Source: Dictyoglomota bacterium (lineage in GTDB: Bacteria; Dictyoglomota; Dictyoglomia; Dictyoglomales; Dictyoglomaceae). Taken from it: DNA of 64,000 nt. The notes under the pieces were generated by a model. That model had not been told where the DNA came from, made no database searches, and saw nothing but the letters and a program-made list of their open reading frames with translations. The stretch is from the NCBI GenBank assembly GCA_029776735.1, contig JAKOUL010000072.1, positions 1 to 64,000 of the forward strand. Direction: 5' to 3'. Shown here piece by piece: positions 45,195 to 54,592 of the stretch (its first letter is position 1; each line of letters opens with the position of its first letter). The position numbers and the translations under genes are program-made.

Positions 45195-46495
45195 GAATGG
45201 TAGATATTATTTTAAAAAAGAGAAATGGTGAAGCTCTTTCAGAGGAAGAGATCTCCTTTGTAATTGATAGATATGTAAAAGGAGAAATTCCCGATTATCA
45301 GATGGCAGCATTATTAATGGCTATTTATTTTCGTGGGATGAATATATATGAGACATTAACCCTTACTAAAAAAATGGCTTATTCTGGAGATGTTCTTGAT
45401 TTATCTTCTATTGCTGGAATAAAGATTGATAAACACAGTACAGGAGGTGTAGGTGACAAGACTACACTAATTTTTGCTCCACTAATTGTCTCCTTAGGCT
45501 ATAAAGTTGCAAAAATGTCTGGAAGAAGTTTAGGGCATACAGGGGGAACGATTGATAAGTTAGAATCAATTCCTGGTTTTAGAACTACACTTTCTGAGAA
45601 GGAGTTTTTAGATCAGGTGAAAAGAATAGGTGTAGCTATTATAGGGCAAACGGAGAATTTAGTACCTGCAGATAAGAAGATCTATGCATTAAGAGATGTT
45701 ACTGGGACTGTAGATGTAGCACCTTTGATTGCAAGTAGTGTTATGAGTAAAAAGATTGCAGGAGGAGCTGATGTCATTGTTTTGGATGTAAAAGTAGGAA
45801 AGGGTGCCTTTATGAGAGATATAAATTCTGCAAGGGAACTCGCAAAACTTATGGTGGAAATAGGTAAGGGCTTGGGTAAAAAAATTGCTGCTATTATATC
45901 CCAGATGGAGCAACCCTTAGGAGAAGCGGTAGGTAACGCTCTTGAAGTAAGAGAGGCTATAGATGTTTTAAAAGGAAAAGGTCCTGAAGATCTAAAGGAA
46001 CTTGTAATTGCTCTTGCAATGGAAGCTCTTAACTTGGCAGGTTTAGAGAAAGATAGGGAAATATTAAGAAAAAAGATTGAAGATAGTATAACAAGTGGGA
46101 AGGCTCTTAGAAAATTTGAAGATCTGATTGAAGCTCAAGGGGGAGATCCTCAGGTTATTTATGATTATAATTTGTTACCTACAGCTAAAATACAAAAAGA
46201 ATTATATCCCTTAGAAGAGGGATATATGGAAGATATGGATACTTACAAAGTGGCTCTTTCTGTAATGGCATTAGGAGCTGGAAGAGAGAAAAAAGAGGAT
46301 AGTATAGATCTTGCTGTGGGAATAAAGCTCTATAAAAAAATTGGGGATAGAGTTCTGAAGAATGAGCCTATAGTTACTTTTTATGCTAATGATTCTGAGA
46401 AACTAAGGCATGCACAAGAAATCTTTAAAGATGCAATAAAAATAGGAGATGAAAAGAAAGAGCCTTTGCCTTTGATTTTAGATATCATCTTATAG
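45191..46495 (+). CDS. pdp: Pyrimidine-nucleoside phosphorylase
   Basis: Cleaves thymidine, uridine and related nucleosides with phosphate. The start at 45191 gives [17 protein letters not shown], the family's usual opening, with AAGGA 11 bases before it. The length is 434 residues. [21 protein letters not shown] is the glycosyltransferase-family-3 phosphate loop, and [19 protein letters not shown] is the thymidine/pyrimidine phosphorylase signature. It forms a salvage pair with deoB upstream. Confidence 0.95.
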   Translation: MRMVDIILKKRNGEALSEEEISFVIDRYVKGEIPDYQMAALLMAIYFRGMNIYETLTLTKKMAYSGDVLDLSSIAGIKIDKHSTGGVGDKTTLIFAPLIVSLGYKVAKMSGRSLGHTGGTIDKLESIPGFRTTLSEKEFLDQVKRIGVAIIGQTENLVPADKKIYALRDVTGTVDVAPLIASSVMSKKIAGGADVIVLDVKVGKGAFMRDINSARELAKLMVEIGKGLGKKIAAIISQMEQPLGEAVGNALEVREAIDVLKGKGPEDLKELVIALAMEALNLAGLEKDREILRKKIEDSITSGKALRKFEDLIEAQGGDPQVIYDYNLLPTAKIQKELYPLEEGYMEDMDTYKVALSVMALGAGREKKEDSIDLAVGIKLYKKIGDRVLKNEPIVTFYANDSEKLRHAQEIFKDAIKIGDEKKEPLPLILDIIL

Positions 46496-46505
46496 GAGGT
46501 TTTAT

Positions 46506-47108
46506 ATGGCTTTTAGTAATATTACATTGTATATATGGAGGTTTGTAGCTATTCTTATTGCTATCACTGTTCATGAATATGCTCATGGAAGAGTGGCAGA
46601 AATAGAAGGAGATCCTACTGCAAGGCTTTCAGGCAGACTTACTTTGAATCCTTTAGCTCCTATTGATCCCATAGGATTCCTTATGCTTCTTATTTTTCGT
46701 TTTGGCTGGGCAAAGCCTGTTCCTGTAAATTTTAATAATTTAAAGAGAGGAGAAAAAAGTATCATCTTAGTGTCTCTAGCGGGACCTCTTGCTAATTTTT
46801 TACTTGCGTTTTTAGTGAGCATATTTTGGAGAATTAAGCTCCCTTTACCCATAGGTTTTATAAGATTTTGTATTGAACTTGCCTTATTGAATGTTTTTCT
46901 TGGGATATTTAATCTTATTCCTATTCCTCCTTTAGACGGATCTCATATATTAGCATCTATTCTACCTTATAAATATAGAATTCAATATGAAAAGATTGGG
47001 GTTTATGGTTCTCTTATTCTATTAATCTTAATAATAACAGGGCTTATTTCTGATATAATAAATCCTATACTTTATCTTTTCTATCATCTTTTAGGACTTT
47101 ATCTTTGA
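46506..47108 (+). CDS. Site-2 protease family (M50) membrane metalloprotease
   Basis: Integral membrane zinc protease of 200 residues with about five helices. The zinc motif is in ITVHEYAHGRVAEIEGD. A further ligand is in NLIPIPPLDGSHIL. It lacks PDZ and CBS domains, so it is the short FtsH-unrelated type widespread in thermophiles. The substrate is unknown. TAGGAGG precedes the ATG. Confidence 0.92.
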   Translation: MAFSNITLYIWRFVAILIAITVHEYAHGRVAEIEGDPTARLSGRLTLNPLAPIDPIGFLMLLIFRFGWAKPVPVNFNNLKRGEKSIILVSLAGPLANFLLAFLVSIFWRIKLPLPIGFIRFCIELALLNVFLGIFNLIPIPPLDGSHILASILPYKYRIQYEKIGVYGSLILLILIITGLISDIINPILYLFYHLLGLYL

Positions 47109-47143
47109 TTATCATATAATATATTATTTAGGAGGATTTATTG

Positions 47144-48136
47144 ATGAAAATGGGAAGAATACTTAGCGGAATGCGACCTACGGGTAAACTTCATTTAGGG
47201 CATCTACTGGGTGTTTTGGACAACTGGATAAAGCTTCAAGATTCTTACGAGTGTTTTTTTGAGATTGCAGATTGGCATGCATTAACTACTCATTACAGAG
47301 AGATTGAAGATTTAGTGGAGAATGTATTTAATATGCTCTGTGATTGGTTAGCAGTGGGTATTGATCCTAATAAGGCAGTAATTTTTAGACAATCTGATGT
47401 GATTGAGCATGCTGAGTTATCTCTTCTGTTCTCTATGTTTGTACCGCTACCATGGCTGGAGAGAAACCCTACTTATAAAGAACAGTTAAAAGAGATGGAG
47501 GGTAGGGACTTATTAACATATGGTTTTTTAGGGTATCCTGTATTACAGGCAGCAGATATACTTATATACAGAGCAGATACGGTACCTGTAGGTGAAGATC
47601 AGCTTCCCCATTTAGAGCTTACCAGAGAGATTGCAAGAAGATTTAATTATTTTTATGCTCCTATATTCTGTGAGCCTCAAGCAAAGCTTTCAGAAGTTCC
47701 TGCAATGGTAGGTACTGATGGAAGAAAAATGCACAAGAGTTATGGGAATGCTATTCCTTTAGATACAGAAGAGGAGGAACTGAGAAAGATGGTAAAGAAT
47801 ATGGTTACCGATCCTGCTAGGATAAAAAAAACTGATCCGGGACATCCCGAGGTGTGTACTGTATTTGCTTATCATAAGATATTTAATAAAGCAGAGGTTG
47901 GAGAAATAGAAGAAGCTTGTAGATCTGGCAAGATTGGATGTGTAGATTGCAAGATGAGACTTGCTGATAAACTAAATGAATATCTTTCTCCTATAAGGGA
48001 AAAAAGGAAGATTTACTCTCAAAATAAGACTCTTACCTGGGAAATTTTAAGAGAAGGGAATAAAAAGGCAAGAGAAGAAGCCCAAAAGACTATGGAAATT
48101 GTGAGGGAGGCAATGAAATTAAAGATAGAGATGTAA
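47144..48136 (+). CDS. trpS: Tryptophanyl-tRNA synthetase
   Basis: Class Ic synthetase with 330 residues from the ATG at 47144, which follows GGAGG. The HIGH motif is in RPTGKLHLGHLLGVLDNW. The KMSKS loop reads KMHKSYGNAI, with histidine in place of the first serine, a variant I note but do not think disables it. IADWHALTTHY and YPVLQAADILIY bind tryptophan and adenylate. Its 3' end contains the Shine-Dalgarno that probably serves scpA. Confidence 0.96.
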   Translation: MKMGRILSGMRPTGKLHLGHLLGVLDNWIKLQDSYECFFEIADWHALTTHYREIEDLVENVFNMLCDWLAVGIDPNKAVIFRQSDVIEHAELSLLFSMFVPLPWLERNPTYKEQLKEMEGRDLLTYGFLGYPVLQAADILIYRADTVPVGEDQLPHLELTREIARRFNYFYAPIFCEPQAKLSEVPAMVGTDGRKMHKSYGNAIPLDTEEEELRKMVKNMVTDPARIKKTDPGHPEVCTVFAYHKIFNKAEVGEIEEACRSGKIGCVDCKMRLADKLNEYLSPIREKRKIYSQNKTLTWEILREGNKKAREEAQKTMEIVREAMKLKIEM

Positions 48137-48150
48137 TATTTAATCCATTT

Positions 48151-48786
48151 TTGAATATAAAAGAGTTTATTCAAGAAGAGGTGGATCTTTCAATCTTTCC
48201 ACTAAAAGATCTTATTGATCAGTATTACTTTTTAGGCGAAGAAAAGTGGAAAGACTTGGATCTTACCACTTCTTTTTTGGATGTAGCTACCGATATTCTG
48301 GAAAGTAAAATTCGTAAACTTTTTCCTATAAAGAAAAAAGAAGAATATAAGAAAGAGGATAATATAATTTTGGACAGAGATGAAAATTGGAGAGAATTAG
48401 TTCCTCTTTTACAAGAAAGGGAAGCATTATCTTCTCTAATATTTAGGCGAAATAAAAAAGAAGAGATAATTATAGAGGAGAATGAAAAAATAAATCTTAC
48501 AGAATTCTATATTCTTTTTTTACGGAAGAGTAATATTCAACTTGATATGGATTATTTAGAAGAAGAGAGTTTTTCTATTGAAGATAAAGTAGAAGGTATT
48601 TTATTAAAGAAAGAGGGAAAATTTTCTGAACTGATAAAAAGGAAGAGTAAACTTGATATAGTTTGTTATTTTTTGGCTTTATGTGATCTAATTAATAGGG
48701 GGAGATTAAAAGCTTGGCAAGAAAAATGGTTTGGAGATATCTATTTTAGGGTGATAGAAGATGAAAGAATTACAAGAAATGCTTAA
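48151..48786 (+). CDS. scpA: Segregation and condensation protein A (start uncertain, possibly AUU at 48118)
   Basis: Kleisin of the SMC-ScpAB complex that compacts and segregates chromosomes. From the TTG at 48151 it has 211 residues, but this loses the conserved N-terminal strand and has no Shine-Dalgarno. The same frame stays open upstream to 48064 and encodes VIFNPF just before the TTG, which aligns with the VFEGPLDLLL start of other ScpA. GGGAGG at 48105-48110 is seven bases before an in-frame ATT at 48118. The C-terminal winged-helix is recognisable (GKFSELIKRKSKLDIVCYFLALCDL). It is followed by scpB. Confidence 0.85.
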   Translation: MNIKEFIQEEVDLSIFPLKDLIDQYYFLGEEKWKDLDLTTSFLDVATDILESKIRKLFPIKKKEEYKKEDNIILDRDENWRELVPLLQEREALSSLIFRRNKKEEIIIEENEKINLTEFYILFLRKSNIQLDMDYLEEESFSIEDKVEGILLKKEGKFSELIKRKSKLDIVCYFLALCDLINRGRLKAWQEKWFGDIYFRVIEDERITRNA

Positions 48787-49258
48787 AAAACAGATAGAAG
48801 CTTTGATCTTTGTCTCTGAAAAACCTATTTCTCCTAAAGAGATAAGTAAAATTTTAGAAATATCAGAGCAAGAAGTGGAGGAAATAGTCATGGAATTGAA
48901 AAAGGAGTACGAAAATAGAGGAATAAACTTGTATAGAATAAATGGTACTTACGAATTTGGTACATCTCCTGATACTGCTCCTGCTGTATGGAGACTTATC
49001 TCTAAAAAGAGGGAGAAGCTTACCAAATCGGCATTAGAAACGTTGGCTATCATTTATTATCATCAGCCTATTACAAAAGCTGAGATAGAAGCCTTCAGAG
49101 GAGTAAAGGTAGATGGAATAATATCTCAGCTTCTTGATAAGAGATTTATCAAAATTGTTGGTAGGAAAGATACTATTGGCAGACCTTTTTTATATGGTAT
49201 TGGCGATGAATTCTACAGATATTTTGTGGTGGAAAATATAGAGAATTTAAAGAAATGA
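48761..49258 (+). CDS. scpB: Segregation and condensation protein B
   Basis: Dimeric winged-helix partner of ScpA. It has 165 residues. It opens LKKQIEALIFVSEKPISPKEISKIL. ALETLAIIYYHQPITKAEIEAFRGV is the hallmark of the family, followed by LLDKRFIKIVGRKDTIGRPFLYG. It overlaps scpA by 26 bases and touches rluB by four bases, the usual Firmicute order scpA-scpB-rluB. Confidence 0.96.
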   Translation: MKELQEMLKKQIEALIFVSEKPISPKEISKILEISEQEVEEIVMELKKEYENRGINLYRINGTYEFGTSPDTAPAVWRLISKKREKLTKSALETLAIIYYHQPITKAEIEAFRGVKVDGIISQLLDKRFIKIVGRKDTIGRPFLYGIGDEFYRYFVVENIENLKK

Positions 49259-49980
49259 CTGAGAGATTGCAAAAATTTATTGCTCAAACAGGAGTTACAT
49301 CAAGAAGAAAAGCAGAGGAGCTTATTATACAAGGAAGAGTTACAGTAAATGGAGAAAGAATTACCACTCTTGGATTTAAGATTGATCCTGAAAAAGACAT
49401 CATAAAAGTTGATGGAAAAGTTATAAAGCTGTCAGAATTTGTTTATGTTGCTCTTTATAAACCTAAAGGATATTTATCTTCTCTGTATGATCCTTTTGGA
49501 AGAAAGACTGTAAAGGATCTTCTAAAAAGTAAAGTGTCTGTTAGAATCTATCCAGTAGGAAGATTAGATCAAGATAGTGAAGGACTTCTTATATGTACTA
49601 ATGATGGGGAGCTAGCTAATTTAGTGATTCATCCAAGATTTAAGATACCAAAAGTTTATGAGGTGCTTGTAAGAGGTATTCCTGAGGAAGAGGAATTGAA
49701 AAAATTAAGAGAAGGTGTTATCTTAGAGGAGGGAAGGACACTACCAGCAGAGATTTCGGTTCTCTGGGTGGATGTTAAAAAAAATATTTCTCTTTTAAAG
49801 GTAGTTTTGTATCAAGGTTGGAAAAGACAAATTAGAAGGATGTTTGCTCTTTTTGATTATGAGATTTTAAATTTGAAGAGGATACAAATAGGAGAAATAC
49901 ACTTAGGGAACTTGAAACCTGGAGAATTAAGGTATTTGAATAAGAGGGAAATGGAATGGTTGAAGAGTTTAAAAGCTTAG
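49255..49980 (+). CDS. rluB: RsuA/RluB-family pseudouridine synthase
   Basis: Makes pseudouridine in 23S (RluB) or 16S (RsuA) rRNA. The position after scpB favours RluB. It has 241 residues. An S4 domain starts it (RLQKFIAQTGVTSRRKAEELIIQGRVTVNG). The catalytic aspartate is in YPVGRLDQDSEGLLICTNDGEL. GWKRQIRRMFALFDYEI is the C-terminal RQIRRM signature. Confidence 0.94.
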   Translation: MTERLQKFIAQTGVTSRRKAEELIIQGRVTVNGERITTLGFKIDPEKDIIKVDGKVIKLSEFVYVALYKPKGYLSSLYDPFGRKTVKDLLKSKVSVRIYPVGRLDQDSEGLLICTNDGELANLVIHPRFKIPKVYEVLVRGIPEEEELKKLREGVILEEGRTLPAEISVLWVDVKKNISLLKVVLYQGWKRQIRRMFALFDYEILNLKRIQIGEIHLGNLKPGELRYLNKREMEWLKSLKA

Positions 49981-50678
49981 GAGAATATTTTAAAGAAGAG
50001 AGATTAAAAAAGGGAATAGACTTAAAAGAAATCTCTCAAAAAACTAAAATAAGTTTACGTTATCTTGAAGCCATAGAAAATGATGATTTTGACAAGGTTT
50101 CAATCTCAGATTTCTATAAAAAAGGTGTTGTAAGAAAATATGCTAATTATCTTGGGTTAGATGAGAGTGAAATTTTAGAACGTTATCGTTCTCAGTATGG
50201 AGAAGAAAAAGAAGTTTTTGTAGAAACATCTAAAAAGCAAAATGAATGTAAGTGGCAATACATAGTTTATTTATTTATAGCAGTTATAGTTTTTTTGACC
50301 TTCTATCTTACTACAAATTATGATTCTCAAAAACCGGAATATGTTCCTTCTGAATCTCAGAATAATAATATAGCTTTTTCGGAAGTTGATACATATACTC
50401 CAGCCGTTGAGATATATACTCCAACTGTAGAATCTACTGAAGAGATTTATACCTCTACAATCAAAGTAGTAGCTATTGATAGAACATGGATGAGGGTTAC
50501 CTATGAAGATGAAGTAATCTACGAAGGAATTCTAAATGCTGGAGATATTAAAATATGGACTTATTCTCCTCTTTTGTTCCATGTTGGAAATGCTGGGGGT
50601 ATAGAAGTATTTTATAACGACGAAAGTTTAGGAGTATTAGGAAGGAAAGGAGAAGTATTGAAAAAGCAGATTCCATGA
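49956..50678 (+). CDS. RodZ-like membrane protein with N-terminal helix-turn-helix
   Basis: A 240-residue protein with an HTH of the RodZ/HTH_25 type at residues about 8-70 (LGEYFKEERLKKGIDLKEIS, TKISLRYLEAIENDDF). A single membrane helix follows near 100-122 (YIVYLFIAVIVFLTFYL). A Thr/Glu-rich linker contains a repeat of the type YTPAVE/YTPTVE. The C-terminal DUF4115-like beta domain is at about 168-240. RodZ links MreB to the membrane. No mreB is in the window. It overlaps rluB by 25 bases. Confidence 0.85.
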   Translation: MVEEFKSLGEYFKEERLKKGIDLKEISQKTKISLRYLEAIENDDFDKVSISDFYKKGVVRKYANYLGLDESEILERYRSQYGEEKEVFVETSKKQNECKWQYIVYLFIAVIVFLTFYLTTNYDSQKPEYVPSESQNNNIAFSEVDTYTPAVEIYTPTVESTEEIYTSTIKVVAIDRTWMRVTYEDEVIYEGILNAGDIKIWTYSPLLFHVGNAGGIEVFYNDESLGVLGRKGEVLKKQIP

Positions 50679-51985
50679 AAAAAGCAGGAGTAATACATTT
50701 AGGATGTGCTAAAAATCAGGTAGATACAGAAATACTTATGGGGTTTCTGAAAGAAATGGGATACGAATTTACCTCTTCTGAGGAAGAAGCTGATTTATTG
50801 CTTGTTAATACATGTGCCTTTATTCGTCCTGCTTATGAAGAGGCTGAAGAAAATATAAAGTCTTTGAAAAGATATGAAAAGGATGGCAAAAAAATTATAG
50901 TTGCAGGGTGTTATGTAGAAAGATTTAAGAAGGAGCTTTTAGAAAAATTTCCTTTTGTAGATTTATTTATAGGTCCTGGAAATTATAATGAATTTAAAGA
51001 ACTTATCAGAGAAAATTCTAAGGGAAGAGTTGTTACCTCGCCTGCATCTTCTTTTTTATATAATTCAAAGATGGAAAGGGTTTTGATATCTTCCCCTCAC
51101 TGGGCATATGTAAAGATATCTGAGGGTTGTAATAATTTCTGTAGCTATTGTACAATCCCTTATATCCGTGGAAGAGTAAGAAGTAGAGCTATTGAAGATA
51201 CAGCTGCAGAGGTAAAAAAACTTGTAAATTCTGGCGTCAGAGAGATTAACTTAATTGCGCAGGATACCACAAGGTATGGAGAAGATATCTATGGGAAATC
51301 GTCTCTTTTAGATCTGCTTAAAGAGTTAAACAAGATAGAAGGAGACTTTTTTATAAGAATTCTTTATGCTTATCCCACCCGAATTTCTCAAGACCTTGTC
51401 TCTTTTATTAAAGAGTCTGAGAAAATAGTGCCATATTTTGAAATACCTCTGCAACATGTAAATAATAAGATTTTAAAGAATATGAATAGACCTTATACAA
51501 AAGAGGATATTAAAAGACTTTGGTGTATGTTAAGAGAGGCTTTTGATGATGTAGTGTTAAGAACAACTTTTATGGTAGGCTTTCCAGGAGAGACCGAAGA
51601 TGAATTTCAAGAACTTTTAGAGTTTATTGAAGAATATTATTTTGATAAAATTGGGGTTTTTACATACTACCCTGAAGAGGGTACTATTGCCAAAGATTTA
51701 TCTTTACAAGTTCCAGAGGAAACTAAGGTTAAGAGATTAGACCTTCTTATGAGAAAACAGCAAGAAATCTCTAAGAAACTAAATAGGAAGCTTTTGGGAA
51801 AAGAATTTAAAGTGATAATAGAAAGATCTAACGGGAAAGTTTACTATGGAAGAAGCTGGAGAGATGCTCCTGAGGTAGATGGAGTAATATTTGTAACCTC
51901 TCCATCAGAACTCTCTTTAGGGCAGGAAGTGAAAGTAAAGATAACAAAATATAAAACTTATGATCTTTGGGGAGAGGTTGTATGA
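50675..51985 (+). CDS. rimO: Ribosomal protein S12 methylthiotransferase
   Basis: Radical SAM enzyme adding a methylthio group to an aspartate of ribosomal protein S12. It has 436 residues. The N-terminal UPF0004 domain has the cluster cysteines in HLGCAKNQVDTE, NTCAFI and VAGCYVERF. The radical SAM motif is SEGCNNFCSYCTIPYIRG (CxxxCxxC). A TRAM domain is at the C terminus. LGCAKNxVD favours RimO over MiaB. Confidence 0.96.
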   Translation: MKKAGVIHLGCAKNQVDTEILMGFLKEMGYEFTSSEEEADLLLVNTCAFIRPAYEEAEENIKSLKRYEKDGKKIIVAGCYVERFKKELLEKFPFVDLFIGPGNYNEFKELIRENSKGRVVTSPASSFLYNSKMERVLISSPHWAYVKISEGCNNFCSYCTIPYIRGRVRSRAIEDTAAEVKKLVNSGVREINLIAQDTTRYGEDIYGKSSLLDLLKELNKIEGDFFIRILYAYPTRISQDLVSFIKESEKIVPYFEIPLQHVNNKILKNMNRPYTKEDIKRLWCMLREAFDDVVLRTTFMVGFPGETEDEFQELLEFIEEYYFDKIGVFTYYPEEGTIAKDLSLQVPEETKVKRLDLLMRKQQEISKKLNRKLLGKEFKVIIERSNGKVYYGRSWRDAPEVDGVIFVTSPSELSLGQEVKVKITKYKTYDLWGEVV

Positions 51986-52479
51986 ATCTGCCAAATATGT
52001 TGAGCATATTTAGAATTTTTGTAGTTTTTCCTCTCATTTTATTATTAGATGTAAATCCATATATAGCCTCAATTCTATTTTTAATTGCTATTTTTACCGA
52101 TTATTTAGATGGCAAAATTGCGAGAAAACATAACAAGGTTTCCGATATGGGAAAATTTCTTGATCCATTAGCGGATAAGATTCTTGTAATAAGTATACTT
52201 ATTTTTTATGTTAGTAAAAATGCAATATCCTTTTGGATTGTTATTCTTATATTGTTAAGGGAATTTGCTGTAACTGGCTTAAGATCAATTTTAGCTCAAA
52301 AGAATATAGTTTTGCCTGCTTTAAAATCTGGCAAGATTAAAACTTTTTTTCAGGATTTTGCTATTCTCTTTTATATGTGGAACCTTCCTTATAAAGAGTT
52401 TTTACTTATAATAGCTTTAATTTTAACATTATACTCTGGGGGTTTTTATTTTTATAAATATGGGAAAGCAATATTTTAA
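51982..52479 (+). CDS. pgsA: CDP-diacylglycerol-glycerol-3-phosphate 3-phosphatidyltransferase
   Basis: Makes phosphatidylglycerol phosphate in the membrane. The ATG at 51982 gives 165 residues (MNLPNMLSIFRIF). The CDP-alcohol phosphotransferase motif is intact: DYLDGKIARKHNKVSDMGKF and the following LDPLADK, with the D-x2-DG-x2-AR-x8-G-x3-D-x3-D spacing. About five membrane helices are visible. It overlaps rimO and the 2'-5' RNA phosphodiesterase gene. Confidence 0.95.
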   Translation: MNLPNMLSIFRIFVVFPLILLLDVNPYIASILFLIAIFTDYLDGKIARKHNKVSDMGKFLDPLADKILVISILIFYVSKNAISFWIVILILLREFAVTGLRSILAQKNIVLPALKSGKIKTFFQDFAILFYMWNLPYKEFLLIIALILTLYSGGFYFYKYGKAIF

Positions 52480-53047
52480 AGAGGAATCTACTAAAAGATT
52501 GTTTATAGCTGTAGAATTTCCAGATGTAGTTAAGGATAAAATCCTTCTCTTTCAGAATGAACTGAAAAAAGTCGTAAGTGGTAATGTTAAATGGGTTGAA
52601 AGAGAAAATTTCCACATTACATTGAGATTCTTAGGAGAAATTCCAGAAGAAATGATAGAGGATATTAAAAAAATTATGGATGAGGTGGTAAAATATTTTT
52701 CTCCTTTTTATATATCCTTTGACATCTTTGGAGCTTTTCCCTCGTTAAATTCTCCAAGGGTTTTATGGATAGGCATAAAAGATGGATTAGAGGATCTTCA
52801 GACTCTTTATTCAGTTTTGGAAAAAAGAATAGTAATGGAAGGATTTCCAAAAGAAGATAAAAACTTTTCTCCTCATCTTACTATAGGTAGAGTTAAAGAT
52901 AGGATTAAGATAACTCAGGAGATAAAGATGCCTATTGAAGATAGGATTTATATTGATGAGATAATACTTTTTGAAAGTAAACTTACTCCTCAAGGTCCTA
53001 TTTATTCTCCTCTTTATAGATCAAAATTTCATAGAGAGACAACGTAA
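52460..53047 (+). CDS. thpR: RNA 2',3'-cyclic phosphodiesterase (2H superfamily)
   Basis: Hydrolyses 2',3'-cyclic phosphate ends. It was formerly called 2'-5' RNA ligase/LigT. It has 195 residues. The two HxTx motifs are present as ENFHITLRFLG and FSPHLTIGRVK. The family normally begins at RLFIAVEFPD, residue 13 here, so a start later than the ATG at 52460 is possible, for example the TTG at 52499. It is the last gene before the 165-base gap with the speH promoter. Confidence 0.92.
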   Translation: MGKQYFKEESTKRLFIAVEFPDVVKDKILLFQNELKKVVSGNVKWVERENFHITLRFLGEIPEEMIEDIKKIMDEVVKYFSPFYISFDIFGAFPSLNSPRVLWIGIKDGLEDLQTLYSVLEKRIVMEGFPKEDKNFSPHLTIGRVKDRIKITQEIKMPIEDRIYIDEIILFESKLTPQGPIYSPLYRSKFHRETT

Positions 53048-53143
53048 TTTTGAAAAATTTTTAGAAAAACTGCAAAAAATGACAAAATATATCATTTTTC
53101 TTTAAAATTTTCTGTTTATCTCTTGTTTTCTTCTGAAAAACTC

Positions 53144-53172
53144 TTGTCAAAAGCTTTTATTAATGATAGAAT
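53144..53172 (+). promoter_or_regulatory. Predicted sigma70-type promoter for speH
   Basis: TTGTCA (53144-53149), 17 bases, then TAGAAT (53167-53172). Both hexamers match consensus at five of six positions. The predicted start is about 34 bases before the speH GTG. The rest of the 53048-53212 gap is AT-rich, and I see no riboswitch fold in it. Confidence 0.65.
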
Positions 53173-53212
53173 TGCATTCGTAAAAAATTCTATGAAAGGA
53201 GGCGGGACCGGA

Positions 53213-53632
53213 GTGAAAATCACAAGAAAGTCTCTGGGGAGGCATATATTAGCTGAGATGTATAATTGTAATAAGGAAATTTTAAATGATGTGGAAAAAA
53301 CCAAAGAGATAATGGTCAACGCAGCTGTTATTGCAGGAGCAGAGGTAGTGGAGGTAGTATTTCATAAATTTAGCCCTTATGGTGTTAGTGGGGTAGTAGT
53401 AATATCCGAATCACATCTTGCTATACATACTTGGCCTGAGTATGGATTTGCATCTGCAGACCTATTTACCTGTGGAGACCACATTAATCCCTGGAAGGCT
53501 TTTGAGTACTTGAATGAGTTCTTACAGGCAGAGCAGGTAGTTACTTTTGAAATGAAGCGTGGAATTTTGCCTATAGATGCAGGTAATTTTACTTATAAAC
53601 CGGAAGAAAAAGAAAGGGAAGGTGTAGGTTGA
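53213..53632 (+). CDS. speH: S-adenosylmethionine decarboxylase proenzyme (SpeH type)
   Basis: Pyruvoyl enzyme supplying the aminopropyl donor for polyamines. The likely start is GTG at 53213, with AAAGGAGG ten bases before. Longer in-frame versions would contain that Shine-Dalgarno in the coding region. It has 139 residues. Self-cleavage is expected between E66 and S67 in [15 protein letters not shown]72 and C87 match the processing and catalytic residues of the Thermotoga enzyme (S63, H68, C83) at a constant offset. It is directly followed by speE. Confidence 0.95.
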   Translation: MKITRKSLGRHILAEMYNCNKEILNDVEKTKEIMVNAAVIAGAEVVEVVFHKFSPYGVSGVVVISESHLAIHTWPEYGFASADLFTCGDHINPWKAFEYLNEFLQAEQVVTFEMKRGILPIDAGNFTYKPEEKEREGVG

Positions 53633-53667
53633 CTGGCTTTTAATAATATGGAAAAGGTGGATAAGAC

Positions 53668-54579
53668 ATGGATGCTTATTGGGTTATAGAAAAGAACCAT
53701 CCTAGTGAGATCCACTGGCATGGTGTTAGTAGATTTTATTATACTGGAGAGACTCATTACCAGAAAGTGGAGGTTATAGAAAGTACTTTCTATGGCAAAT
53801 GTCTTGTTCTGGATGGAAGAATACAGTCTAGCAAGAATGATGAATTTATATATCATGAAGCTATAGTCCATCCTGCACTGCTACTTCATCCAGCGCCCAA
53901 GAGAGTTTTAATTATAGGTGGAGCAGAAGGTGCTACTTTAAGAGAGGTTTTGAAACATAAAGACGTAGAAAAAGTTGTAATGGTAGATATAGATGAAGAA
54001 GTTGTAAAGATCTCTCAAGAGTACTTGCCTGAATGGTCTCAGGGAGCCTTTTCTGATGTTAGAGCCGAAGTTCTGTTTAGAGATGCAAGGGCTTATTTAG
54101 AGGAGACTTCTGAAAAATTTGATGTAATTATAAGTGATCTTTCAGAACCTATGAAAGGAAGCCCTGCTGTAAAGTTATTTACCTATGAGTTTTATGAAAT
54201 TATGAAAAGGCGTCTTACAGAAAATGGTGTTTTTGTTATGCAAGCTGATACAACCCATCACTTGAAAATTTCTTTCCATTCAGTAATGAACTCTACTTTA
54301 AGAAAAATCTTCGGAAAAGTTAGATCTTATCAAGTATATGTTCCTGCTTATGATTTTATCTGGAGTTTTATTTTTGCAAGTGATAAAATAGATCCCAAAG
54401 AGATTTTGGAAGAAGATATAGATAATCGATTAAAAGAGAAGGATATAACTAATTTAAAGTTTTATGATGGGGAAACGCATAAAATGATGTTTTCTCTTCC
54501 CAAAAATATAAGGGAGTTAATAGAGAAAGAAGATAGAATTGCATACGATAATGCTCCTCTTTTCGCAGTAGAGGAATAA
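53668..54579 (+). CDS. speE: Polyamine aminopropyltransferase (spermidine synthase family)
   Basis: Transfers aminopropyl from decarboxylated SAM to putrescine, agmatine or longer polyamines. It has 303 residues. The N-terminal beta region GKCLVLDGRIQSSKNDEFIYHEAIVHPALL is typical. The nucleotide loop is IIGGAEGATLREVLKHKDVEKVVMVDIDEEVV, and ISDLSEPMKGSPAVKLFTYEFYE follows. The C-terminal extension is of the Thermus/archaeal broad-specificity type, so acceptor choice (agmatine or long-chain amines) is open. The next gene begins 13 bases after its stop. Confidence 0.95.
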   Translation: MDAYWVIEKNHPSEIHWHGVSRFYYTGETHYQKVEVIESTFYGKCLVLDGRIQSSKNDEFIYHEAIVHPALLLHPAPKRVLIIGGAEGATLREVLKHKDVEKVVMVDIDEEVVKISQEYLPEWSQGAFSDVRAEVLFRDARAYLEETSEKFDVIISDLSEPMKGSPAVKLFTYEFYEIMKRRLTENGVFVMQADTTHHLKISFHSVMNSTLRKIFGKVRSYQVYVPAYDFIWSFIFASDKIDPKEILEEDIDNRLKEKDITNLKFYDGETHKMMFSLPKNIRELIEKEDRIAYDNAPLFAVEE

Positions 54580-54592
54580 AAGGAGGTTCTTA

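Noticed and set aside
47115..47120. TATAAT before trpS as a promoter
   Set aside because: There is no acceptable -35 and no TG extension. AT-rich spacing makes a chance match likely.
53048..53212. SAM-sensing riboswitch before speH
   Set aside because: The predicted transcript start leaves a leader of only about 34 bases, and I see no aptamer-like pairing.
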